Below, one piece after another: positions 52,247 through 61,048 of a stretch of 64,000 bases of DNA. Position 1 is the stretch's first letter, and each line of letters begins with the position of its first letter. The notes below the pieces were generated by a model. That model was not told where the DNA came from. It saw only the letters and a program-made list of their open reading frames with translations, and searched no databases. The position numbers were made by a program, and so were the translations under genes. Source of the stretch: Pseudomonas putida. Lineage in GTDB: Bacteria > Pseudomonadota > Gammaproteobacteria > Pseudomonadales > Pseudomonadaceae. Location of the stretch: contig NZ_SMTE01000009.1 of assembly GCF_004357765.1 (NCBI RefSeq), positions 62,001 to 126,000 on the forward strand, given 5' to 3'.

Positions 52247-53155
52247 ATGAAAAAGCGTTTACCTCCCCTGAACTGGCTTCGAGCATTCGAAGTTTCTGCC
52301 CGAATGCTGAACTTCACCCATGCCGCCGAAGAGCTCAATCTTACGCAAGCGGCGATCAGTCAGCAGGTGAAGGCGCTGGAGTCCCAGTTAGGGGTTGCGC
52401 TTTTCAAGCGTCTGCCACGGGGCCTCGAACTTACCGAGGCGGGCAAGGCTTACTTCCCTGTGGTCAGGGAGTCGGTCGAGCGCCTTGCCGCATCGACCGA
52501 TGAGATCTTCGGGCAAGGCCATCGAAGCGCACTGAGCATTCGCAGCAGTCTGGTGTTCTTCACCCATTGGGTCGCCCCTCGTCTACCCCGATTTCGGGCT
52601 AGGCATCCCGATGTGAGCCTGCGCGTGGCCAGCAACATCTGGGTGGATGACTCAGCGTTCGATGCCGATCTCGAAATCAGATACGGACAAGGGCGCTGGC
52701 CTGGCATGAAGGCCGAGCGGCTGACGTGGGACACGCTGGTGCCTGTGTGTTCGCCGGCGTTGATCACCCAAGAGCGTCCATTGCGACGTCCCGAGGATCT
52801 TGCCCTGCACCCGTTACTGCATGTGCTGGGCTATGAGGAAGGGTGGGGGTACTGGCTCAAGAAGAACGATGCAGAGAGCGTTGACTCGTCTCAGGGGATG
52901 CAGTTCGACACCCTCATCTCGGCATTGACGATCGCAGAGCTCGGCCAGGGCGTCGCCTTGGCGCGGACGTCACTGGTCAAGCACCTCCTGGACGAGGGCC
53001 GACTGGTCGCGCCCCTGGGAAGTCATGTGCCGACCAAGGAAGCCTTTTACCTGGTTTATTCTGCCCACAGCATGGTCAATCCAGATGCGGCGGCCTTTGC
53101 CCAATGGCTGTGTGAAGAAGCCCAGGCATTCAAGGCGGAATCCAGCGTGGAATAG
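52247..53155 (+). CDS. dddR: LysR-family regulator, GcvA type; probable activator of ddd genes
   Basis: A 302-residue regulator: PPLNWLRAFEVSARMLNFTH and LTQAAISQQVKALESQLGVA give the DNA-binding part, and GQGVALARTSLVKHLLDEGR lies near the end. The motif set is that of the GcvA branch. In DMSP-degrading Pseudomonas and Marinomonas a LysR gene named dddR is located beside dddD, and this gene is in the same place, 227 bases before dddD and in the same direction. The name is given by context. A strong terminator follows it. Confidence 0.78.
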   Translation: MKKRLPPLNWLRAFEVSARMLNFTHAAEELNLTQAAISQQVKALESQLGVALFKRLPRGLELTEAGKAYFPVVRESVERLAASTDEIFGQGHRSALSIRSSLVFFTHWVAPRLPRFRARHPDVSLRVASNIWVDDSAFDADLEIRYGQGRWPGMKAERLTWDTLVPVCSPALITQERPLRRPEDLALHPLLHVLGYEEGWGYWLKKNDAESVDSSQGMQFDTLISALTIAELGQGVALARTSLVKHLLDEGRLVAPLGSHVPTKEAFYLVYSAHSMVNPDAAAFAQWLCEEAQAFKAESSVE

Positions 53156-53190
53156 AACGAATTCCCTGAGCGATAAGCAAGTGTTCCAGC

Positions 53191-53228
53191 AATAAAAAAA
53201 ATGGCCCCTTAGGGCCATTTTTTATTGC
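53191..53228. terminator. Bidirectional rho-independent terminator
   Basis: ATGGCCC-CTTA-GGGCCAT with a preceding A-run and following T-run, immediately after the LysR gene. It separates dddR from dddD, which must therefore have its own promoter in 53229-53382; no clear -35/-10 was identified. Confidence 0.88.
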
Positions 53229-53382
53229 TTTCGCGAAGCCTTCGAATTTCTGAAAGTAGCAATCACATCGCAAGCCCTTGGATGCTGCAGTCATCCAGGT
53301 GATCGATTAGTGCGAGGTCTAAATAACAACAATAACCGCGCCGGCACATCTCGTTGGCTCGGGGCTACCTAGGGTTATCGTC

Positions 53383-55881
53383 ATGCAGCATACCAAGCAA
53401 TTGCCTTTGCAAGGCGTCAACGTCATCGATTTTGGACAATACATCGCAGGCCCTGCGGTAGCGATGATCCTCGCTGATCTGGGAGCGACCGTCGTTCACA
53501 TCGATCCGCCGGAAGGACCGCTCTGGCAGAGCCCGGCCAATGCCACCCTCAACCGCAACAAGCTGTGCCTGCGCCTGGATCTGAAAGCCCCAGAGGGGCT
53601 GCATCAAGCACGCGAGCTCATTTCCCGTGCCGACATCGTGATCGAAAACTTCCGCCCCGGCGTGATGGTCAAGTTGGGCCTCGATTTCGCAGAGCTGCGC
53701 CGTGTTCGTCCTGAACTCATCACCTTGTCGATCCCAGGGTTCGCCAGTGATGACGAACTGCGGGCGCAGTGGCGTGCTACCGAGGCGGTGATCGCTTCGG
53801 CCTCGGGTGTATTTACCGACATGGGGCAGAACCGCGTACTGATGGGCATCAACCCCAGCTTCTCGCCGCTTCCGTTGGCGTCAGCGTATGGCACCATGCT
53901 TGCCGTATCGTCAGTCGTGCTCGCATTGCAGGCGCGTGAAAAGAGCGGCGTAGGCGATCAGATCGAAGTTCCCCTGGCATCAGCGGTAATGGAAGGCCTG
54001 TCGTACAACTCGATCAAGATCGATGGCTACCCGCTGCGCTACAAGACCTTGCGTGAGAAGGAGAGCGAGAGCCGTCGCGCCGAGAACCTGCCGATGAACC
54101 TGAGTTATCAGGATCTGCAAGAGTTTCTCGACCCGTTCTACCGCACCTATGAATGTGCCGATGGCCGCAAATTCTACGCCGTCTGCCCGTCTCATCGTGA
54201 GCATGCCAAGCGGTGTCTGCAAGCGATGGGCATCTACGAAGAGATGGTCGCCGCCGGCCTGCCTAAAGTTGACGACCCGTATCTGCCGATTGACCAGTGG
54301 GAAGGCAATGCATCGCTGGGCGTCTATCCGCTACCGGCCGATTGGGCCGCACGCATCAGTGCCCGAATGAAGGAAGTGTTCCTGACCAAGACCGCCGCGC
54401 AATGGGAAGTGATCTTCGGCGAAGGGCGGTTCCCCGGCGCCCCTCACAGGTCGACCCAGGAGTGGCTCCATGACGAGCATTCCAATACCGCTGGGTTGAT
54501 CGTCGAGGTGGACGATCGCGAGTACGGCGTCATGAAACAGCCTGGTCCCATTACCTGGCTCGAAGGCTGCTCAGAGCCGATGCTGACACCGCTGTCGCGT
54601 CGCCAGGTGAGCTATGAGCAAGCGCTGGCCACGCTGTCCGAACGTCCGGCTCACGCCTTGCCGCCTGCCCAGCTCGACAAGCCCGGCGGCTGGCTGGAAG
54701 GCGTCAAGATTCTGGATCTGACCAACGTCATCGCAGGGCCTCACTCGACGTCGTTCCTGGGGCGCTTCGGAGCCGATGTCATCAAGCTCGATCCTGTCGT
54801 GCCGAACTATGATCCTTGGAATACCGTGGTCTTCGGTATGTCTTCGGCACGGGGCAAGGAAAGTGTTCTGATTGACCTGAACAAGTCCGAAGGGCGGGAC
54901 GTTTTCAATCGCCTCGTGCGGGAGGTCGATGTCATCGTCATGAACGCTCCCGATCGTCAGTTGGCCCCGCTGGGCCTGGATGAGGCAAGCCTGCAGGCGG
55001 TGAATCCAGGGGTGATCTTCTGTCAGCTTGATTGCTTCGGTGGCCCACGCCGCGGACCGCGCACCGATTATCTGGGGTATGACGATCTGATCCAAGCCAC
55101 CACGGGTATCATGCTGCGGTTCGGTGGCGGCATGGAAACCCCAGAGGAGCATGCCCACGTCGGCACCATCGACGTGATGTGCGGATTCGCTGCCGCGCTG
55201 GGTGTCGCCACGGCGCTGTATCGCAAGCACCGTTGCGGCGAGGTCTACCGGGCGCGCACCTCTCTGGCCTCGCTGGGCAATCTGGTACAGATCCCATTCT
55301 GCTACGACTACCCAGGCCGAGGGCCATTCAATGAGCCTTCCGGACGCGATGCCGTTGGCTACAGCGATCTTTCCCGGTTCTACAAGACGGCGGATGGTTG
55401 GCTCTACCTGGATGCCTCCGAGCCTGAGTTGCACAAGTTCGCAACCCTCACGGAATTCTCCGGGCTGGCGGCTGCACCCGATCGTGCTGCCTATCTGCAA
55501 TCCGTCATTGGCAGCATGAGCAGTGCCTTCCTTCAAGAGCGTCTGCAAGCCGCCAACATCGCTGCAGCGGTGCCGGACAACATTGACCACCTGCGCAGCC
55601 AATACAGCCGAACCGCTGATGGTCTGCCAGGAACGGAGAATGGCAGCTATTCCTTCAGCGTCTACAGCGACCATCCGAGCGGTCATCGGGTTATCCAGCT
55701 CGACCCCTACGCCATTCGTCCACGGGTAGCGCGAATCCGGGCCTTGCCACCCGCCGAGAAGTTTGGCGCCTCCACACGCAAAGTGTTGGCGCGATACGGC
55801 TACACCGAGATGCAGATTCAGTCGCTCCTGGATGCCGGCGCTATCGGCGAGTCCTGGAGTGAGGAATACCTGCCGAGCTGA
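53383..55881 (+). CDS. dddD: DMSP CoA-transferase/lyase (DddD), two CaiB/BaiF domains
   Basis: An 832-residue protein made of two class III CoA-transferase domains (PLQGVNVIDFGQYIAGPAVA from residue 8; VKILDLTNVIAGPHSTSFLG from about 444). This tandem build and length are those of DddD, which converts DMSP plus acetyl-CoA into DMS and 3-hydroxypropionyl-CoA. The catalytic Asp appears in GTIDVMCG (Asp597), equivalent to Asp602 of Marinomonas DddD. The first domain has ASAYG there instead, as expected for the inactive half. It begins the ddd operon; no signal peptide. Confidence 0.9.
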   Translation: MQHTKQLPLQGVNVIDFGQYIAGPAVAMILADLGATVVHIDPPEGPLWQSPANATLNRNKLCLRLDLKAPEGLHQARELISRADIVIENFRPGVMVKLGLDFAELRRVRPELITLSIPGFASDDELRAQWRATEAVIASASGVFTDMGQNRVLMGINPSFSPLPLASAYGTMLAVSSVVLALQAREKSGVGDQIEVPLASAVMEGLSYNSIKIDGYPLRYKTLREKESESRRAENLPMNLSYQDLQEFLDPFYRTYECADGRKFYAVCPSHREHAKRCLQAMGIYEEMVAAGLPKVDDPYLPIDQWEGNASLGVYPLPADWAARISARMKEVFLTKTAAQWEVIFGEGRFPGAPHRSTQEWLHDEHSNTAGLIVEVDDREYGVMKQPGPITWLEGCSEPMLTPLSRRQVSYEQALATLSERPAHALPPAQLDKPGGWLEGVKILDLTNVIAGPHSTSFLGRFGADVIKLDPVVPNYDPWNTVVFGMSSARGKESVLIDLNKSEGRDVFNRLVREVDVIVMNAPDRQLAPLGLDEASLQAVNPGVIFCQLDCFGGPRRGPRTDYLGYDDLIQATTGIMLRFGGGMETPEEHAHVGTIDVMCGFAAALGVATALYRKHRCGEVYRARTSLASLGNLVQIPFCYDYPGRGPFNEPSGRDAVGYSDLSRFYKTADGWLYLDASEPELHKFATLTEFSGLAAAPDRAAYLQSVIGSMSSAFLQERLQAANIAAAVPDNIDHLRSQYSRTADGLPGTENGSYSFSVYSDHPSGHRVIQLDPYAIRPRVARIRALPPAEKFGASTRKVLARYGYTEMQIQSLLDAGAIGESWSEEYLPS

Positions 55882-56002
55882 GTGCTCAGGGGCGTCGAGG
55901 GGGCGGCCGTCCATGCCCCCGATTTGCCGATTTACCGAACAAGCGAACACGAGCCCAAGGCTGCTCGCGGGCGTGTTCATGCCCAGGAAATGAGATAGAG
56001 CC

Positions 56003-57160
56003 ATGACTTACAACAGCATCCTCCCACGTATCCTGCAAACCGGTGCCGGCGCTAGCCAGCAAATTCATCAGGTACTGGCCAGCCTCGGCTGCCATAAGCC
56101 ACTCATCATCACCGACCGAATGATGGTCGAATTGGGTTATGCAGGGCGGATCAGTGCAGTACTGGCAGAGCAGGGCATAACCGTCGACGTTTTCTCCGAT
56201 ACCGTACCCGAGCCGACAGTCGCCTCGATTCAAGCTGGCGTGTCTGCCGCCAGGGAAGGTGGGTACGACAGCATCATCGCCCTGGGTGGCGGGAGCCCGA
56301 TCGACAGCGCCAAAGCGATTGGCATTCTGGCCAAGTTCGGCGGTGTCATGCGTGATTACAAGTTCCCGCGCAATGTGACTGAAATGGGCTTGCCGATCAT
56401 CGCCATCCCGACGACTGCGGGTACCGGCTCGGAAGTGACCCGTTTCACCATCATCACCGATGAGTCGACCGACGAGAAAATGCTGTGCGTCGGGGCGGGG
56501 TTCATGCCTGTCGCTGCACTGGTCGACTATGAACTGACGCTCTCGTTGCCACCTCGCGTGACAGCGGACACTGGTATCGATGCCCTGACCCACGCGATCG
56601 AGGCGTACGTCAGCAAGAAAGCCAACCTGTTCAGTGACGCCCAGGCACTGGCCGCCATGCGCCTGATCGGGCCAAACCTTCGCAAGGTCTATCACGATGG
56701 TGCCGACCGTGCCGCGCGGGAGGCTGTCATGCTCGGGTCGACCCTGGCAGGCCTGGCTTTCTCGGCGGCCTCCGTTGCCCTGGTGCATGGCATGAGCCGT
56801 CCCATCGGTGCCGCATTCCATGTGCCGCATGGCCTGTCCAACGCAATGCTGCTGCCCGAAGTGACGGCCTTTTCCATTCCCGCTGCACGTGACCGCTACG
56901 CAGATTGCGCGCGAGCCATGGGTGTCGCCACGCAAAGCGATACTGACCAATCCGCGGTGGAAAAACTGCTCGAAGAGTTGGTTGCGATCAACGAGGAGCT
57001 GAATGTCCCCACCCCAGCCCAGTTCGGAATCGACCGCGAAAAATTCTTCGAGCTGATGCCTACCATGGCCGCCCAGGCGCTGGCTTCCGGGTCTCCAGGC
57101 AACAACCCTCGAGTGCCGACCGAAGCCGAGATGGTCGAGCTTTACAGAAGCCTTTGGTAA
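56003..57160 (+). CDS. dddB: Iron-containing alcohol dehydrogenase
   Basis: A 385-residue group III alcohol dehydrogenase. IALGGGSPIDSAK binds NAD(P), PTTAGTGSEVTRF is the family signature, and the metal site is formed by Asp in ADTGIDALTHAIEAY and His in VHGMSRPIGAAFHVPHG. In ddd clusters DddB oxidises 3-hydroxypropionate (or its CoA form) to malonate semialdehyde. It lies 121 bases after dddD in the same direction. Related Fe-ADHs act on many alcohols; the role rests on context. Confidence 0.86.
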   Translation: MTYNSILPRILQTGAGASQQIHQVLASLGCHKPLIITDRMMVELGYAGRISAVLAEQGITVDVFSDTVPEPTVASIQAGVSAAREGGYDSIIALGGGSPIDSAKAIGILAKFGGVMRDYKFPRNVTEMGLPIIAIPTTAGTGSEVTRFTIITDESTDEKMLCVGAGFMPVAALVDYELTLSLPPRVTADTGIDALTHAIEAYVSKKANLFSDAQALAAMRLIGPNLRKVYHDGADRAAREAVMLGSTLAGLAFSAASVALVHGMSRPIGAAFHVPHGLSNAMLLPEVTAFSIPAARDRYADCARAMGVATQSDTDQSAVEKLLEELVAINEELNVPTPAQFGIDREKFFELMPTMAAQALASGSPGNNPRVPTEAEMVELYRSLW

Positions 57161-57204
57161 TTCAACACCAACGCATACCTGAATAACAAAAAGTGGAGTT
57201 TCAC

Positions 57205-58701
57205 ATGAATACTGTCGGTCATCTGATCAACGGCGAAGTCGTTGTCGAATCCAAGCGCACCCAGGATGTCTTCAACCCCGCCACCGGCCAAGTGGCTCGC
57301 CAAGTCGCCCTGGCCTCGAACCAGACCGTGGAGCACGCCATTGCGACTGCCGAGGCGGCTTTCCCCGCCTGGCGTGATACGCCGCCCATCAAGCGGGCGC
57401 GCATCATGTTCCGTTTCAAAGAGCTCCTGGAGCAGAACGCCGATGCGATCTGCAAGCTGATTGGAGAAGAGCATGGGAAGATCTCCCATGACGCTGCAGG
57501 CGAACTGCAACGTGGCATCGAGAACGTCGAGTACGCCTGCGGGATCGCCGAGCTTCTCAAGGGCGAACACAGCAAGAATGTCGGGCCTAACATCGATGCC
57601 TGGAGCGAGTTCCAGCCGCTGGGTGTAGTGGCTGGCATCACCCCGTTCAACTTCCCTGTGATGGTACCGCTGTGGATGGTTCCCGTGGCCATCGCTGCGG
57701 GCAACTGCTTCATTCTCAAGCCCTCCGAGCGCGACCCGAGTTCCACTTTGTTCATCGCTCAACTGCTGCAGGAAGCGGGCTTGCCCAAGGGCGTGCTGAA
57801 CGTGGTGAACGGGGACAAGGAAGCGGTCGACATCCTGCTGCGCGACTCGCGTATTCAAGCGGTCAGTTTCGTGGGCTCGACGCCGGTTGCCGAGTACATC
57901 TACGCCACCGCCACTGCCCACGGCAAGCGTTGCCAGGCACTGGGTGGGGCGAAGAACCACGCGATCGTCATGCCAGACGCCGATATCGACAATGCGGTGA
58001 ACCAACTGCTGGGCGCTGCATTCGGTTCGTCGGGTGAGCGCTGCATGGCGTTGTCGGTGGCCGTGGCGGTCGGGGACGCGGCAGCCGATGCGTTGATCGG
58101 CAAAATGAAAGAAGCCATGAAGAATCTGAAGGTCGGGGCCTACACCGACAGTAAGAACGACTTCGGCCCGGTGATCACCCGCCAGCATCAGCAGAAAGTG
58201 GTTGGCTACATCAACAGTGCCGAAGAGCAGGGCGCCACCGTGGTCGTCGATGGTCGTGAGCCAAGCGTCGCAGGCTACGAGGGAGGTTTCTTCGTGGGCG
58301 GCACGTTGATCGATCACGTCACCCCGGACATGCAGAGCTACAAAGAAGAGATCTTTGGCCCGGTTCTGCAAGTCGTGCGGGTCAACAGCATGCAGGAAGC
58401 CATGGCGTTGATCGACAAGCACGAGTATGGCAACGGCACCTGCATCTTTACCCGCGATGGCGAGGCGGCGCGCTATTTCTCCGACAACATCAAAGTGGGC
58501 ATGGTCGGCATCAACGTTCCCCTGCCAGTGCCGGTCGCCTACCACAGCTTCGGTGGGTGGAAGCGCTCGCTGTTCGGTGATCTGCATGCTTACGGCCCCG
58601 ATGGCGTGCGCTTCTACACCCGACGTAAGACCGTCACCCAGCGCTGGCCGTCATCAGGCGTTCGCGAAGGCGTCGAGTTCTCCATGCCGACGATGAAGTA
58701 A
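57205..58701 (+). CDS. dddC: CoA-acylating (methyl)malonate-semialdehyde dehydrogenase
   Basis: A 498-residue aldehyde dehydrogenase: GVVAGITPFNFPVMVPLWMV, FILKPSERDPSS, FVGSTPVAEYIYATATAHGK and FGSSGERCMALSVAV with the catalytic Cys280. The end LFGDLHAYGPDGVRFYTRRK is typical of MmsA. DddC converts malonate semialdehyde to acetyl-CoA. The start is ATG 57205, with GGAG upstream. It follows dddB by 44 bases. It resembles MmsA of valine/inositol catabolism; the cluster makes the DMSP role most likely. Confidence 0.9.
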   Translation: MNTVGHLINGEVVVESKRTQDVFNPATGQVARQVALASNQTVEHAIATAEAAFPAWRDTPPIKRARIMFRFKELLEQNADAICKLIGEEHGKISHDAAGELQRGIENVEYACGIAELLKGEHSKNVGPNIDAWSEFQPLGVVAGITPFNFPVMVPLWMVPVAIAAGNCFILKPSERDPSSTLFIAQLLQEAGLPKGVLNVVNGDKEAVDILLRDSRIQAVSFVGSTPVAEYIYATATAHGKRCQALGGAKNHAIVMPDADIDNAVNQLLGAAFGSSGERCMALSVAVAVGDAAADALIGKMKEAMKNLKVGAYTDSKNDFGPVITRQHQQKVVGYINSAEEQGATVVVDGREPSVAGYEGGFFVGGTLIDHVTPDMQSYKEEIFGPVLQVVRVNSMQEAMALIDKHEYGNGTCIFTRDGEAARYFSDNIKVGMVGINVPLPVPVAYHSFGGWKRSLFGDLHAYGPDGVRFYTRRKTVTQRWPSSGVREGVEFSMPTMK

Positions 58702-58714
58702 CGAAGGGACAGGA

Positions 58715-58761
58715 TGTGTGCCTGACTGCCGCCAGGCACACATTGCAGTGCCTGGCGGCTG
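58715..58761 (+). promoter_or_regulatory. Two competing stem-loops after dddC
   Basis: Stem 1 pairs TGTGTGCCTG (58715-58724) with CAGGCACACA (58733-58742). Stem 2 pairs GCCGCCAGGCAC (58728-58739) with GTGCCTGGCGGC (58748-58759). They share bases 58733-58739 and cannot form together. Either ends dddC transcription or forms a switch before dddT. Confidence 0.5.
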
Positions 58762-58882
58762 ACGCTCAGTCGTGCTGCCTGGGTTGTCACGTGCGATGTG
58801 AGGTCGGTTTGGCTGTGTCGCTGAAATAATAATTAAATAAAATTAGAGGCGAATATGAATAATAAGCACAATATATGTTCGA

Positions 58883-58901
58883 GAAAGGCCGGCGGCCTTT
58901 C
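58883..58901 (+). terminator. Hairpin in dddT leader
   Basis: GAAAGGCC-GGC-GGCCTTTC is an 8-bp stem 112 bases before dddT. A T-run is lacking, so it may be an attenuator or leader structure rather than a terminator. Confidence 0.35.
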
Positions 58902-59012
58902 GTTACTCCAATGGACTAGATCGGTTAGAGCAGGGACTTGGATTCGTGCTTGACCTATTTGTATTCAACAGATGTTCGATGTTGAGTCGACGGTTCTGAG
59001 GAGATATGCCAA

Positions 59013-60647
59013 ATGAGTCACTTGAAAGAAGGTGCCGCGCTGGATGGTCGGGTATTTTGGCCATCGATTGCAGTGATACTCGGTGTTACGGTTCCGCTGA
59101 TCGCATTTCCCGACGCGGGGAATGCAGTGATCAATCAGATGTTCGCCTTTGCCACCGGCAAGTTTGGTTGGCTCTATCTGCTTTCCGGCCTGATGACCGT
59201 CGTGTTCCTGTTGTGGATGGCGTTCGGGCGTTACGGAAACATCCGCCTGGGGCGCAAGAGTGATACCCCAGAGTTTTCCTATTTCAGCTGGGTCGCCATG
59301 ATTTTCTGTGGCGGTATCGGCATCGCCATTGTCAACTGGGCCTGGGTCGAGCCGATCTATTACTTCAATGGGCCTCCATTGAATGTGGCTGCACACAGCC
59401 GTGAAGCGGCAGAGTGGGCATTGACCTATGGGCAGTTCCACTGGGGCCTGACGCCGTGGGCATTCTACTGCTTGCCGGCTCTGCCCATTGCATACTCGAT
59501 GTATGTGCGCCGACAGCCTGGGGTGAGATTATCGGTGGCGGCGCGTGGCGTCCTGGGAGAGAAGTCCAATGGGTGGCTCGGTCTCACCCTCGATACGGTG
59601 GTGGTCTTCGGGATTGTCGGTGGCGTAGGCACGTCCCTTGGCCTGGCCGTTCCCCTTGTCTCCACCTTGGCCGGCGATATCTTCGGAATACAGCAGTCCT
59701 TCGTATTCGATATGTGTGTGCTGGCCCTGTGGACATTGATGTTCGGCATGAGCGTCTGGTTCGGGCTGAGCAAAGGGATAAAGATACTCAGCGATATCAA
59801 CGTCTATCTGGCCTTTGCGCTGCTTTTGTTCGCTGCGGCTGTCGGTCCGACCTTGGTGCTCATCAATGGCTGGGCAAACAGCCTGGGGCTGATGCTCAAT
59901 AATTTCGTCCACATGAGCCTGTGGACCGACCCCGTTGCAAAAGGTACGTTTCCCCAGGACTGGACGATTTTCTATTGGGCCTGGTGGATCGCCTATGCGC
60001 CCATGATGGGGTTGTTCGTGGCTCGTATTTCCCGCGGACGGACGATCAAAGAGCTCATATTGGCTGAGCTGGTCTGGGGCAGCCTGGGTTGCTGGGTGTT
60101 CTTCGCGGTCTGGGGTGGCTACTCGCTTGACCTTCAGTTGTCCGGCGCGTTGGATGTCAATGCTATCTTGTCAGCACAAGGCATTCCGGCTGCGGTACTT
60201 GCCATCTTGAAAACCATGCCGTTCTCTACGCTGGTGATCGGCGCATTCGTTCTGCTCTGCTTCGTGTTTCTGGCGACCACGCTTGATTCGGCAGCCTATG
60301 TGCTGGCGTCAGTCACGTCGAAGGAACTGAGCGGCTATGAGGAGCCGCAACGCTGGTTGCGGATCGTATGGGCGCTGTTGCTCGCGGTCATCGGTATCGG
60401 CCTGCTCAAAGTCGGTGGGCTGAAAGCGGTGCAAACATCGACCATCGTCGTCGCTCTGCCTTTGATACCTGTGCTTGGCGTGCTGGCGTGGTCACTCCTT
60501 CGCATGATTCGTTCAGACCTCAAGCATGAACTAGGTGCCAGAGAAATCGTTCTAGAGGATGCGGTCACATTGGCCCTTACACCGGAGCCCGAGGCACCAC
60601 ATGCTGCTCAGGTTGCCTTGGCCACGAATCCGGAATCCAGGTATTGA
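59013..60647 (+). CDS. dddT: BCCT-family transporter, probable DMSP uptake
   Basis: A 544-residue betaine/carnitine/choline-type carrier with 12 helices. The substrate box includes WAWVEPIYYF and FYWAWWIAYAPMMGLFVARI, whose Trp residues cage quaternary ammonium or sulfonium groups. BCCT carriers named DddT import DMSP in ddd clusters of Halomonas, Marinomonas and Pseudomonas. There is no long C-terminal osmosensing domain, so it serves nutrition rather than osmoregulation. It lies at the end of the ddd cluster, before a REP pair. Confidence 0.88.
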   Translation: MSHLKEGAALDGRVFWPSIAVILGVTVPLIAFPDAGNAVINQMFAFATGKFGWLYLLSGLMTVVFLLWMAFGRYGNIRLGRKSDTPEFSYFSWVAMIFCGGIGIAIVNWAWVEPIYYFNGPPLNVAAHSREAAEWALTYGQFHWGLTPWAFYCLPALPIAYSMYVRRQPGVRLSVAARGVLGEKSNGWLGLTLDTVVVFGIVGGVGTSLGLAVPLVSTLAGDIFGIQQSFVFDMCVLALWTLMFGMSVWFGLSKGIKILSDINVYLAFALLLFAAAVGPTLVLINGWANSLGLMLNNFVHMSLWTDPVAKGTFPQDWTIFYWAWWIAYAPMMGLFVARISRGRTIKELILAELVWGSLGCWVFFAVWGGYSLDLQLSGALDVNAILSAQGIPAAVLAILKTMPFSTLVIGAFVLLCFVFLATTLDSAAYVLASVTSKELSGYEEPQRWLRIVWALLLAVIGIGLLKVGGLKAVQTSTIVVALPLIPVLGVLAWSLLRMIRSDLKHELGAREIVLEDAVTLALTPEPEAPHAAQVALATNPESRY

Positions 60648-60689
60648 GGAAGTTTCGGTGGTGTCTGGTGGGTTGCCAGGTGACATAAG

Positions 60690-60900
60690 AAAAACGCCCC
60701 CTGTGGGGTAATGGCAGTCAGTTAAGCCAGTTGGGGCTGCTTCGCAGCCCTTCGCGGGTAAACCCGCACAGGAATTGCGCCGGCCTTGATTCGAGCGTAG
60801 AACCTGTGGGAGCGGGATTACCCGCGAAGGGCCGCAACGCGGCCCCAATAGATGAGCATGAGACCTTAACTGACTGGCATTACCCTATGGGGCGTTTTTT
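60690..60900. repeat. REP doublet nested in a long inverted repeat
   Basis: Outer arms of about 36 bases at 60690-60726 and 60865-60900 are near-perfect inverted copies, ending in a T-run (terminator-like GGGGCGTTTTTT). Inside them lie two inverted REP units, 60733-60772 and 60803-60846, sharing the core TTCGCGGGTAAACCCGC of P. putida REPs (second copy reads GCGGGATTACCCGCGAA). The whole fills most of the 401-base gap between dddT and the convergent oxidoreductase. Confidence 0.85.
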
Positions 60901-61048
60901 ATTGATTCAAGCATAAGGTTTTAGTTGTCCCAATCACGCAGTTGAAATCCCGGGCTGCCACTGGCTGACCAGGTGCTGTACGAGATCACCCAGGGCACGC
61001 TATCGAGTACCGGCCGGGCCCTGGGTTTCTCGCGATGTCATTAAGCGC

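Larger units (their letters stand above)
58702..59012 (+). other. dddC-dddT intergenic region
   Basis: A 311-base gap, locally AT-rich around 58820-58880. It holds two overlapping, mutually exclusive hairpins (58715-58742 and 58726-58761), a second hairpin at 58883-58901, and a weak 32-codon frame at 58855-58953 (MNNKHNICSRKAGGL..., ribosome-site AGAGG). A separate promoter for dddT is probable. Confidence 0.6.

Noticed and set aside
53229-53382. Sigma-54 promoter before dddD (GGCAC...TTGG)
   Set aside because: The -12 element lacks the invariant GC at the right distance, and no activator gene is nearby.
58855-58953. Small 32-codon gene before dddT
   Set aside because: Contains the hairpin at 58883-58901, shows no family resemblance, and is kept only as a note in the intergenic entry.
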